From NCBI GenBank assembly GCA_003021175.1, contig PXQV01000003.1, positions 62,001-126,000 on the forward strand: DNA of 64,000 nt. The letters are read 5' to 3'. Under the pieces are notes generated by a model. It worked only from the letters and a program-made list of their open reading frames with translations, ran no database searches and was not told where the DNA came from. The first letter of the stretch is position 1. Every line of letters begins with the position of its first letter. Below, in pieces: positions 1-6,967 of the stretch. The DNA is from Halobacteriales archaeon QH_7_66_36. GTDB lineage: Archaea > Halobacteriota > Halobacteria > Halobacteriales > Haloarculaceae. The translations under genes and the position numbers were made by a program.

Positions 1-818
1 TCGGCATCGACCTGACGCCGCTCTCTGAGGTCACCCTCGACACGTACGACACGGTCGCGCTCGTCGACCACGCGAAGGCGTCCGAACCGGCAGTCGAGGA
101 GGGCGTCGACGTGTTCATCGACCACTTCGAGCCGGAGATCGACTACGAGGCGCGGTTCGTCGACGTGCGGCCGAACGTCTCCTCCACATCGACCATCCTC
201 ACGAAGTACGTGCAGGAGTTCGACCTGAGTCTTTCGGAGGACGTGGCGACGGCGCTCCTCTACGGCATCCGCGCGGAGACGCTGGACTTCAAACGCGACA
301 CGACGCCGGCCGACCTGACCGCGGCGGCGTATCTGTACCCCTTCGCCGACCACGACACGCTCGAACAGGTGGAGTCGCCGTCGATGAGTCCGGAGACGCT
401 GGACGTGCTCGCGGACGCGATTCGCAACCGCGACGTGAAGGGTTCACATCTCGTCTCGAACGCCGGCTTCATCCGCAACCGCGAGGCGCTCTCGGAGGCG
501 GCACAACACCTCCTCAATCTCGAAGGCATCACGACGACGGCCGTGTTCGCCATCGCGGACGACACGATCTATCTGGCCGCCCGCTCGAAGGATATCCGGA
601 TGAACATCGGCTCCGTGCTCGGAGACGCGTTCGGCGACATCGGCGAGGTCGTCGGTCACTCGACGGACGCGACCGTCGAGATACCGCTCGGCATCTTCAC
701 CGGCATCGAGGCGAGCGAGGACAACCGCGAAACGCTGCTTTCCCTCGTCAAGGACGCCGTGAAGTCGAAACTGTTCACCGCCATGGGCGTCGAGTCCGGC
801 GGTGACAACGGCTCCTGA
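1..818 (+). CDS. DHH-family phosphoesterase, C-terminal part (5' end outside window)
   Basis: The frame is open from the window edge (first full codon at position 3) to a TGA at 816-818, so 271 residues of a longer protein are visible. The text begins inside the DHH catalytic domain: VALVDHAK and VFIDHFEP are metal-binding Asp/His motifs, followed by the SSTSTIL stretch and GIRAETLDFKRDTT typical of archaeal DHH/DHHA1 proteins related to RecJ and nanoRNase. The family hydrolyses phosphodiester bonds in nucleotides or short oligonucleotides; the substrate cannot be told here. Many haloarchaeal members carry an N-terminal TrkA-N domain, which would lie outside the window. The stop overlaps the start of the next gene (TGATG), so the two are probably co-transcribed. 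Confidence 0.85.
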   Translation, partial: GIDLTPLSEVTLDTYDTVALVDHAKASEPAVEEGVDVFIDHFEPEIDYEARFVDVRPNVSSTSTILTKYVQEFDLSLSEDVATALLYGIRAETLDFKRDTTPADLTAAAYLYPFADHDTLEQVESPSMSPETLDVLADAIRNRDVKGSHLVSNAGFIRNREALSEAAQHLLNLEGITTTAVFAIADDTIYLAARSKDIRMNIGSVLGDAFGDIGEVVGHSTDATVEIPLGIFTGIEASEDNRETLLSLVKDAVKSKLFTAMGVESGGDNGS

Positions 819-1228
819 TGCGTGTTCGTCTCTACGGGCACCCGTTCGACATCGACGAGTCGTATCTCTCCGCCGACCCCGGGCGCGTCCGCCGGCAGAT
901 AGCGGAGTACGCGGCGGACGACCGCCAGCAGTTCGACCTCGGCGTGACGTTCCCGGATGACTTCCGCGGGAAGGTGATGCGCGCGATGGCCCGCGTCCCG
1001 TACGGCGAGACGCGAACGTACGGCGAACTCGCGGCCGAAATCGAGTCGAGTGCGGTCGCGGTCGGCGGGGCGTGCGGGCGCAACCCCGTGCCGGTCGTCG
1101 TGCCGTGTCACCGGATCGTGGCCGCGGGCTCGCTGGGCGGCTACTCGGCGGCGGGCGGCGTCGAGGCGAAGCGGGCGCTGCTGAACGCGGAAGCAGGACA
1201 GACAGGACTGTGTGCGTGGCAGGATTAG
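818..1228 (+). CDS. ogt: Methylated-DNA--protein-cysteine methyltransferase
   Basis: A 136-residue suicide DNA-repair protein that moves the alkyl group from O6-methylguanine to its own cysteine. The active-site motif VPCHRI is at about residues 93-98, after the helix-turn-helix region with VPYGETRTYGELA (the minor-groove wedge and arginine finger region), and is followed by LGGYSAAGGVEAKRALL. The N-terminal domain is short, as in other haloarchaeal Ogt proteins. The ATG overlaps the stop of the DHH gene, suggesting translational coupling. The 3' end overlaps the convergent PRC-barrel gene by 4 nt. Confidence 0.9.
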   Translation: MRVRLYGHPFDIDESYLSADPGRVRRQIAEYAADDRQQFDLGVTFPDDFRGKVMRAMARVPYGETRTYGELAAEIESSAVAVGGACGRNPVPVVVPCHRIVAAGSLGGYSAAGGVEAKRALLNAEAGQTGLCAWQD

Positions 1229-1518
1229 GCGGCGGCTTCCTCGCTCTCCTCGCCGTCTTTCATCCGCTCGACCACGTCGCTGACGAGGATGATGTCGCCG
1301 ACGGAGCGCACCCACCGGTAGGGGATGATGACGCCGCGTGCGCCGGCGGCGCGACCGTTGAACAGTTCGTCGTTGAGCGAGGCGAGTGCGAGGCCGGTGA
1401 CGGTCTCGCCGCCAAGATCGAGACGGAGATCCTCCACCTGTCCGACGAAGACGCCGTTGTTCGAGTACACCTCGCGGCCGACGAGCGAGGTGATCTCCTG
1501 CGGGAGGTCGTCGTTCAT
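1225..1518 (-). CDS. PRC-barrel domain protein
   Basis: A 97-residue soluble protein that is one PRC-barrel: LVGREVYSNNGVFVGQVEDLRLDL, then GARGVIIPYRWVRSVGDIILV. PRC barrels are small beta-barrels used for protein-protein contacts or RNA maturation. In haloarchaea two stand-alone PRC-barrel proteins (CdpB1, CdpB2) act with SepF in cell division. This one has the size and architecture of that group, but assigning it to CdpB1 or CdpB2 would need an alignment. The tail MKDGEESEEAAA is acidic and probably disordered. Confidence 0.8.
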   Translation of the reverse strand: MNDDLPQEITSLVGREVYSNNGVFVGQVEDLRLDLGGETVTGLALASLNDELFNGRAAGARGVIIPYRWVRSVGDIILVSDVVERMKDGEESEEAAA

Positions 1519-1571
1519 ACGCGCCCCGAGTGGGGCCGTTTCCTTAACACTGCCGCCGCGTCCGACGCGCG

Positions 1572-2645
1572 TCAGCCGTCAGCGCCGTCCAGCGCCCGTC
1601 CGAACGCCGCGAGCGCCGCCTCCATCTCGGCGGGCGACCGCCCGAGCGACACGCGCACCGCGTCCGGCACCCCGAAGAACCGGCCGGGGACGACCAGCCC
1701 CCCCTCGCAGTCGGCGACGGCCGCGAGGTCGTCCCCGTCGAATCGCGCGTGACGAACGAGTCCGTACGGACAGCCGGCGGGTACGTGACCTGACAGCGAC
1801 GGCCGCTCGTCCAGAAACGCCGCGAGCAGGTCGCCGTTGCGCGCGGCGAGCGTCCGCGACTGCTCGGCGAGCGCGTCGGCGTTCGCCAGCGCGCGGCGGG
1901 CGAGCGCACGGGACGGCCTCGCGACGGACCCGAGATGTTGTTGTACGCGTCTCGCTCGCTCGACGAACGACTCGTCGGCGACGAGCCAGCCGACGCGCAG
2001 TTCGCCCAGTCCGTGGAACTTCGTGAGGGAGCCGACTGTCACCGCGCTGTCGAGCCCCGCGGCGGTGACGCCGCCGAAGCCGCGGCCGCCGTCGCCGGCG
2101 TACGGGCCGTACACCTCGTCGACCAGCAGGCGAGCGCCGTGGTCGGTCGCGCGGTCGGCGACCGCAGCCAGCGTCTCGCGATCCGTCCGCGCGCCGGAGG
2201 GATTGTGTCGGTTCGTCACGGCGACGAGTGCTGTCTCCGAGCAGAGCGCAGAGTCGACGCGGTTTGGATCGAGTGCGTAGCCGTCGCTCCGGGGGCGGTC
2301 GAACCGGTCGACTGTCGCGCCGAGACCCGCCGGGGTGGCGTGGTGTGGCTCGTAGCCCGGCGATTCGACGAGCACGCGCTCGCCGTCCGCGAGCGCCGTG
2401 GCGACGGCGACGAAGACGGCACCCGTCGCGCCGGCCGTCACGAGCACCGCCTCTGGCGACACGTCGTACCGGTCGGCGAGCCGCGCTTCGAGCGACCGAC
2501 CGTCTGCGGCGGGGAGGTCCCTGAGCGGGTCCGGAACGACCGCGTCGTCCGGGCCCTCGGGGCGCAGGTCGCTGGACGCCAAGTCGTGTGTCGCGGCCTC
2601 GGGACGGCCGGCGATCCACGAGAGATACTCGAGTTCCGGGAGCAC
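1572..2645 (-). CDS. PLP-dependent aminotransferase (fold type I, class I/II)
   Basis: I place the start at the GTG at 2645, giving 357 residues beginning VLPELEYLSW. The longer open frame upstream to 2837 is Arg/Pro/His-rich and does not read as protein. PLP-binding features are VTAGATGAVF (phosphate-site loop), NRHNPSG (the family usually has N-P-x-N-P-T/S-G), LLVDEVYGPY (Asp pairing with the pyridine nitrogen) and SLTKFHGLGELRVGW, where the Lys forms the Schiff base. It transfers an amino group between an amino acid and a 2-oxo acid. Substrate specificity (aspartate, histidinol-phosphate or aromatic) is not evident. It stands alone. Confidence 0.8.
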   Translation of the reverse strand: MLPELEYLSWIAGRPEAATHDLASSDLRPEGPDDAVVPDPLRDLPAADGRSLEARLADRYDVSPEAVLVTAGATGAVFVAVATALADGERVLVESPGYEPHHATPAGLGATVDRFDRPRSDGYALDPNRVDSALCSETALVAVTNRHNPSGARTDRETLAAVADRATDHGARLLVDEVYGPYAGDGGRGFGGVTAAGLDSAVTVGSLTKFHGLGELRVGWLVADESFVERARRVQQHLGSVARPSRALARRALANADALAEQSRTLAARNGDLLAAFLDERPSLSGHVPAGCPYGLVRHARFDGDDLAAVADCEGGLVVPGRFFGVPDAVRVSLGRSPAEMEAALAAFGRALDGADG

Positions 2646-2966
2646 GGTCGGGGTCCGGCGGCTCCCGACTTGAGCGTTCCGGGGTCGCGACGGGCAGGTC
2701 GGATGCGTCGCTGATGGGCGACGTATCACGGAAGGCGTCGAACCCAGTGGTTCGGACCCGACGGCGCGTCGCCGTCCGAGCGGATGGGGGTGGTGTGCAC
2801 ACCCCCGTGGTGACACTACGGAGCCGAGAGGCTCCATCCTACACTCGGTGTGCTCTCACAAGAATCCAAGCCATCGTTCATGCTCCACACGGGGTATCGG
2901 GCCGCGCGGCTACCGCTCCTTTGTGCTCACAGACAGGAGCGAGGTGTCCGAACGCGCGGCCGTGGG
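2646..2966. other. Intergenic region without a recognisable gene
   Basis: About 320 bases lie between the two minus-strand genes. I see no credible coding sequence. Two short hairpins are present: a 7-bp stem (GGGGGTG/CACCCCC) at 2786-2806 with a 7-nt loop, and GAGCC/GGCTC at 2821-2834. Either could be a terminator for the MazG-like gene, whose stop is at 2967, but no run of T follows. Confidence 0.5.
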
Positions 2967-3272
2967 CTACTCGCCGGACCCTGCCGCGCCCGTCGAGTCG
3001 AGACGGCGTTCGTACTTCGCCAGCGATTCGTCCAGCGCCGCGCTGGCGTCGACATCGAGGTCCGAACACAGCGCCAGCAGCGCGAACAGCGCGTCGCCCA
3101 GCTCGTCTCGGGACACGTCGAACGCCGCTGGGTCGGCACCGTAGCCGGTCGCCGCGTTCGCGTCCGCCGCTAATTCGCCGACCTCTGCCGCGAGGTCGAG
3201 CAGTCGGTACGCGGGCGGACAGTCGAGGCCGTTTTCGGCGACGAACTCCGCGACGCGCTCCTGTTCGTCCAT
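2967..3272 (-). CDS. MazG-like nucleotide pyrophosphohydrolase
   Basis: A 101-residue protein of the all-alpha NTP pyrophosphatase (MazG/dUTPase) superfamily. The metal-binding pattern is visible: LAAEVGELAAD (ExxE) near residues 29-39 and VSRDELGDALFALL (ExxD) near residues 60-73. The family removes pyrophosphate from house-cleaning NTP substrates. I chose the ATG at 3272 (MDEQERV) over one 7 codons upstream because the extra residues (MPPEPRN) look non-coding and the size then matches single-domain MazG-like proteins. Confidence 0.75.
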   Translation of the reverse strand: MDEQERVAEFVAENGLDCPPAYRLLDLAAEVGELAADANAATGYGADPAAFDVSRDELGDALFALLALCSDLDVDASAALDESLAKYERRLDSTGAAGSGE

Positions 3273-3319
3273 GTTTCTCGGCTCCGGTGGCAACGTGAGG
3301 AAGATTTCGGTTCGCGGGC

Positions 3320-3760
3320 TTATGTGTCGGCCTCGCGCTTCTCGAACATCCCGTCAGCCGTCCACTCGATGACCGGATCGCCGTCGACAAAGGCGGTAAG
3401 TTCGCTCGTGACGGTGCCGATGGGGCCGTCACCGGCCTCGGTGTCGACGACCTTCAGCCGACAGGTGAGAGTGTCGCCGGGCCGAACCGGAGCGATCCAC
3501 TTCAGTTCCCGCACGCCGCGGGCGCCGGCGCTGGCCGACTCCGAGAGGTGATTGTCGACGAGCATCCGCATACACATCGACGCCGTGTGCCAGCCAGACG
3601 CGATGAGGCCGCCGAACTGTGAGGCCTCCGCGGCCGCCTCGTCCACGTGGAACGGCTGTGGGTCGTACTGCTCGGCGAACGCCAGTATCTCCTCGCGCGT
3701 GACCTCGTACTCGCCGAACTCCCAACTCTCGCCGACCGCCATGTCCTCGAAGTAGCGCAT
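3320..3760 (-). CDS. MaoC-like hot-dog dehydratase
   Basis: A 146-residue single hot-dog-fold protein. The (R)-specific enoyl-CoA hydratase motif is at about residues 32-45: YDPQPFHVDEAAA, with catalytic Asp and His, followed by FGGLIASGWHTAS. It probably hydrates trans-2-enoyl-CoA to the (R)-3-hydroxyacyl-CoA, or acts on a related CoA thioester. In haloarchaea such genes serve PHA or fatty-acid metabolism or mesaconyl-CoA-type steps; nothing nearby selects one of these. A second MaoC gene lies at 36122. Confidence 0.85.
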   Translation of the reverse strand: MRYFEDMAVGESWEFGEYEVTREEILAFAEQYDPQPFHVDEAAAEASQFGGLIASGWHTASMCMRMLVDNHLSESASAGARGVRELKWIAPVRPGDTLTCRLKVVDTEAGDGPIGTVTSELTAFVDGDPVIEWTADGMFEKREADT

Positions 3761-3851
3761 AGAACCCTCGTAGACGGACGCTCACCTAAGCGTTGCTGAA
3801 CTGACGGCCGGGTATCGCCGTCGCTAAGCCGGAGGCGACCGAACTGCTGGC

Positions 3852-4235
3852 ATGGATCCGCTCGCGCCCTTCGAGCCCCGAGCCGTCGAGGCTGTTGCCG
3901 CCAGCCACGAGTGCACCACGGACGAGTTGCGCGGGGCGCTTCGCCGCCTCCACGAGCACGCGGCGGCCACCCCCGGCATCGACGAACTCATCATGGAGTG
4001 GCGGCGGTTCCTCCCGTACGACGTGCTGGTCGCGCGCACCGACGACGCGTACCTCCTCGCCGTCGCCGACAGCATCTGGACGGAGTTCGGGAGCCAGATC
4101 GGACTGACGGACGCCGAACTCGCGGCGCTGCGGACGCTCCACGAGCGCCAGACCGAGCGCACACTGGGTGCCCGCGACGACGAGGACTCGCCGCCCACCT
4201 TCGACGAGCGAGCGCCGCTGGTGCTCGCGCGCTGA
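3852..4235 (+). CDS. Conserved haloarchaeal hypothetical protein
   Basis: A 127-residue soluble, acidic protein starting MDPLAPFEPRAVEAVAA. No catalytic or metal-binding motif is recognisable, and there are no membrane segments. It is helical in character, with a central WRRFLPYDVLVARTDDAYLLAV segment. Codon use and composition match its neighbours, so it is probably a genuine gene. It is divergent from the MaoC gene (start at 3760) and upstream of dpsA. I do not recognise a function. Confidence 0.6.
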   Translation: MDPLAPFEPRAVEAVAASHECTTDELRGALRRLHEHAAATPGIDELIMEWRRFLPYDVLVARTDDAYLLAVADSIWTEFGSQIGLTDAELAALRTLHERQTERTLGARDDEDSPPTFDERAPLVLAR

Positions 4236-4400
4236 GCCCACGCTGGTCCAACGAGGGATACCGACCGCGCTTCGCCGAGTCACGGAGCCGATACCGCCCG
4301 AAAGCGTCGGGTTCGAAACCGCTCGCCGCCGACGCTGGCCTCTCCACTCTACGACGAATATTAACGCACTGGAAAAGAATATTTTCTATAGTGAAAGTGT

Positions 4401-4420
4401 GGTTTTCTCGGAGGAAAACC
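4401..4420. promoter_or_regulatory. Perfect inverted repeat in the dpsA promoter
   Basis: GGTTTTC-N6-GAAAACC is a perfect 7+7 palindrome. It ends one base before a TATA-like GTTAAGTT at 4421-4428, which is about 28 nt before the dpsA ATG. The position next to BRE/TATA suits an operator for a repressor or activator. The sequence differs from the TTAGG-type boxes elsewhere in the window. The surrounding 4340-4440 is AT-rich against the local background, as expected for a strong promoter. Confidence 0.5.
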
Positions 4421-4452
4421 GTTAAGTTGCGTGCGCGTGTAGATATGGTGAG

Positions 4453-5001
4453 ATGAGTACGCAACGAGAGCACGTTCGACAGGCGGCCGACGAGATAGAA
4501 GAGAGCGAGGCACTGCGCATCGACGAGGCGAAGGCTGAACAGCTGATCGACGCGCTCAACACCGATCTGGCGGCGACGTACGTCGCCTACCACCAGATCC
4601 GGAAGCACCACTGGAACGTGGAGGGCGCGGAGTTCAACGACATCCACGTCTACCTCGGTGAGGTCGCCGAAGACCTCGAAGCAGGTGCCGACGAGTTCGC
4701 GGAGCGCGCGCAGGCACTCGGCGGTGCGCCGCTGTCGGGCGGTGCCACCTACGAGGCGCACGCCCCCGTCGAACCCGAGGGCGACGACGTGTACGACATC
4801 CGCACGTCGCTGGCCAACGACATGGAGATGTTCGGCGACATTATCGAGACGCTGCGCGACCACATCGCGCTCGCCGAGGAGCTGGGCGACTACACCACGA
4901 GCGAAATCATCCGGCGCAACCTCGAAACCGTCGAGGAACACGCCCACCACTTCGAGCACTACCTCGAAGACGACACGCTCGTCGAGGGCGCAGTGGAGTA
5001 A
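4453..5001 (+). CDS. dpsA: DNA-protecting ferritin-like protein DpsA
   Basis: A 182-residue Dps-type ferritin. Dps dodecamers oxidise Fe(II) with hydrogen peroxide, store ferric mineral and protect DNA. The ferroxidase-site region is visible at about residues 45-60 (TYVAYHQIRKHHWNVEG, with the conserved His and Trp) and HVYLGEVAEDLEAGADEFAER (the acidic residues of the second subunit). The C-terminus VEEHAHHFEHYLED is His-rich, as in Halobacterium DpsA. It has a well-formed leaderless promoter and a palindromic candidate operator (4401-4420). It converges on the small gene at 5054-5212. Confidence 0.93.
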   Translation: MSTQREHVRQAADEIEESEALRIDEAKAEQLIDALNTDLAATYVAYHQIRKHHWNVEGAEFNDIHVYLGEVAEDLEAGADEFAERAQALGGAPLSGGATYEAHAPVEPEGDDVYDIRTSLANDMEMFGDIIETLRDHIALAEELGDYTTSEIIRRNLETVEEHAHHFEHYLEDDTLVEGAVE

Positions 5002-5053
5002 CAGCGGAACCAGTTCTTACGTTTTTCTCGCCGACGGCGACCGCGTAGCCGCG

Positions 5054-5212
5054 TCAGTCGTCACACCTGACGGTGTGGTCGGTCGCGATCCACGCCTCGG
5101 GGTTGCCCGGCTCGGTGAACACGGTCCGATCCGGCGACGTACAGTGTGCGGTGAGAGCGATGTCGTCGTCCGAGGACTGCGGGTTCTCCCGTCCCCCATT
5201 ATGCATCTCCAT
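5054..5212 (-). CDS. Small haloarchaeal protein under a TTAGG-type operator
   Basis: A 52-residue acidic protein beginning MEMHNGGREN and ending VRCDD, with the core VFTEPGNPEAWIATDHTV. This core resembles a family of tiny conserved haloarchaeal proteins of unknown function (DUF7331-like; from memory, not searched). A perfect TTAGGTGTACCTAA palindrome lies 9 nt upstream of the ATG, and a TATA-like TTTAG sits about 28 nt upstream, so the gene has its own promoter and probable metal-responsive control. It is convergent with dpsA, an iron-storage gene. Two cysteines (residues 24 and 50) are the only obvious metal ligands. Confidence 0.6.
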   Translation of the reverse strand: MEMHNGGRENPQSSDDDIALTAHCTSPDRTVFTEPGNPEAWIATDHTVRCDD

Positions 5213-5220
5213 GCACCGGT

Positions 5221-5234
5221 TTAGGTGTACCTAA
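5221..5234. promoter_or_regulatory. Palindromic operator TTAGGTGTACCTAA (metal-repressor type)
   Basis: A perfect 14-bp palindrome between the TATA-like element and the ATG of the small gene at 5054-5212. The half-site TTAGG/CCTAA is the one recognised by DtxR/IdeR-family iron repressors in bacteria. Archaeal relatives (Idr, SirR, TroR) occur in haloarchaea. The same 5-4-5 arrangement recurs at 9361, 9388 and 15723. Binding is inferred. Confidence 0.6.
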
Positions 5235-5262
5235 CGACTAAAGGATTTCGGACGGCCTAAAT

Positions 5263-5931
5263 CTACAGCGGGAGCCAGTCGGAGTCGGCGTCGACGTCGC
5301 GGAGATGCCAGCGCTGCTGAGCGCCGTCGGGACCGGTGCACACCTCGACGACGGCGTCGAACAGCGGTTCGAGCGTCCGAACCGTCTGGCTGTCGTATCC
5401 GACCGGGAGGTGGTAGTGTCCCATGCCGTCGGCAGCGCGAACTTCGTTCGTCACGGCGTGCAGGAACCGGAACACCTCACGCTCGGCGTGCTCTTCGAGC
5501 AGCGGTCGCATCGAGTCGAGACAGAGACGGAACTGCGCGGATTCGAGTCCGCCGACCTCCTCGTCGGTCGCGCGAATGGAGTCGACGACGGCCGCGCCGA
5601 GTTCCGGGAGACCGCTGACGCCGTCGGTCGGCAGTTCCGGGCCGTCGGCCGTCCCCGTTGTCGCCGCGGCGCTCCGCGTCGGACTCTCGTAGCGGATGAG
5701 GTCGGCGTCGTCGCCGCGCACGTCCGCGGAGACGCAGTTGCTGCGCTCCGTCGAGACGAACGTCCGGCGACGGTCGCCGATCTCGTCCCCGAGGAACCGG
5801 TCGCAGGCCTCGGCGTGGGCCACGTCGCTCGACCCGCCGACGACGAGCAGATTACTACCCTCTCGTTTGAGCCGGGCGAGCGCGCTCGTGAACGCAACCC
5901 TTTCGTCTGACGGGTCCGGCTCTGAGGCCAT
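5263..5931 (-). CDS. DUF7504-like haloarchaeal protein
   Basis: A 222-residue soluble protein starting MASEPDPSDERVAF at the ATG at 5931; the open frame continues upstream to 6033, but those residues (MGVAAVKSSPDSR...) overlie a TATA-like region and are unlikely to be coding. The fold looks like a decayed RecA/KaiC-type ATPase domain: SNLLVVGGSSDVAHAEACDRFLG occupies the Walker-A position but lacks GKT. Haloarchaea carry many such proteins, often near chemotaxis or signal-transduction genes. Function unknown. It is divergent from the gene at 6042. Confidence 0.6.
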   Translation of the reverse strand: MASEPDPSDERVAFTSALARLKREGSNLLVVGGSSDVAHAEACDRFLGDEIGDRRRTFVSTERSNCVSADVRGDDADLIRYESPTRSAAATTGTADGPELPTDGVSGLPELGAAVVDSIRATDEEVGGLESAQFRLCLDSMRPLLEEHAEREVFRFLHAVTNEVRAADGMGHYHLPVGYDSQTVRTLEPLFDAVVEVCTGPDGAQQRWHLRDVDADSDWLPL

Positions 5932-6041
5932 TCTTTCTGACACAATGACTGCAATTATCATAAACGTTCCCCCTATCGCCGGTATCGCGACCATTCGGCT
6001 ATCGGGCGAGGACTTTACCGCGGCGACGCCCAACCCAGAGT

Positions 6042-6611
6042 GTGAGCGACCGCAGACCGCGTGACGCCGATGAGCTCGCGTCGCTCGTCGCGAGACTCGC
6101 GGCGACGCTCGAAGAGCTGGACGAGCAGCTCGGGTCGAGCCGGGTGAACGGGGTCCTCCGATTCACCGAGCGGTACGCCATCCCGACCGCGATTGCCGCG
6201 CTCGAAGCGAACGTCCGCGCGCTGGAAGCGGCCGCCGGCGCTATTCGCGTCGTGCAGGGGCGGGAGTCCCTCCGCGACGACTCGCTGGACCGGAACGCGG
6301 CCCGTTCGACGCTGGATCGAGCGCTGACGGAGATAGACGACGCCGTCCAAGGGAGACCGACCGATCCCGACGCGCGCCGGCTGTTAGCCGAGGCGCGCGA
6401 CCTCCGCGACGAGATCCGAGCGCGGGTCGACGAGCCGGTAGACGCTCAGTCGCGCGAGCGCAGTGACCGCGACCGCGAGCAACGCGCGTCCGACGCCGAC
6501 CGCGGCACGACCATCCCGGTCACGGACGAGAGCGAGGAGCCGACGGTCGACGTGGACGCCGAACTGGACACGATTCGCGAGGAAGTCGAACGCGAAGGCG
6601 GCGACGAGTAG
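6042..6611 (+). CDS. Conserved haloarchaeal hypothetical protein, coiled-coil
   Basis: A 189-residue acidic, hydrophilic protein starting at GTG 6042. Residues 10-130 are helical with heptad-like Leu/Ala spacing (ELASLVARLAATLEELDEQL, then ALEANVRALEAAAG), suggesting a coiled coil. The tail from about 135 is highly charged and low complexity (RERSDRDREQRAS). No enzymatic motif. It converges with the DUF35 gene; the two stops abut. I do not recognise a role. Confidence 0.6.
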   Translation: MSDRRPRDADELASLVARLAATLEELDEQLGSSRVNGVLRFTERYAIPTAIAALEANVRALEAAAGAIRVVQGRESLRDDSLDRNAARSTLDRALTEIDDAVQGRPTDPDARRLLAEARDLRDEIRARVDEPVDAQSRERSDRDREQRASDADRGTTIPVTDESEEPTVDVDAELDTIREEVEREGGDE

Positions 6612-6965
6612 CTACTCGACCGGCTCGAAGCGGTAGCCGTCCCACTCCTGACTGTCCGGTTCGCGGATACCCGCGCCGGGTTCGCGCACCTCGTCGACGT
6701 ACACCGGCCGGACGGTGTCGCCGACCTCGATGTCGTCGGTGGTGGCCTGCCCGAGCGCGCGCACCTCGTGGTCGTCGAACGCGACGATAGCCATCGTGTT
6801 CGGTTCGCGCACGCCCGGGGGCGTCGCGTACGACGTGGTCCACGTCACGACCGTCGCGGTGTCGTCGGTGAGGTCGACGCTCTCGGACTGCGGTTCGCCA
6901 CACTCCGGACAGCGCGGATGGGGCGGATACGACAGGTGGCCGTTGGGACACTCGCCGGCGTCCAT
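6612..6965 (-). CDS. DUF35 zinc-ribbon/OB-fold acyl-CoA-binding protein
   Basis: A 117-residue protein with an N-terminal rubredoxin-like zinc ribbon (CPNGHLSYPPHPRCPECGE, residues 5-23; the first CxxC is replaced by C-x-x-G-H) and a C-terminal OB-fold with EVGDTVRPVYVDEV. In archaea DUF35 proteins bridge an SCPx-like thiolase to a CoA-using partner and channel acyl-CoA. The gene follows the thiolase gene directly; the stop region GTGATCATG also allows a GTG start at 6971 overlapping the thiolase stop. I chose the ATG at 6965. Confidence 0.85.
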   Translation of the reverse strand: MDAGECPNGHLSYPPHPRCPECGEPQSESVDLTDDTATVVTWTTSYATPPGVREPNTMAIVAFDDHEVRALGQATTDDIEVGDTVRPVYVDEVREPGAGIREPDSQEWDGYRFEPVE

Positions 6966-6967
6966 GA

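Noticed and set aside
4306..4318. GGTTCGAAACC-like T-loop suggesting a tRNA
   Set aside because: No acceptor stem, anticodon arm or D-arm can be built around it. A similar GGTTCGAAAC at about 47804 also fails.
5017..5199. 60-codon minus-strand frame rich in Arg, Ser, Thr and Pro
   Set aside because: It overlaps the 52-residue gene in another frame. The latter has the recognisable core and the operator.
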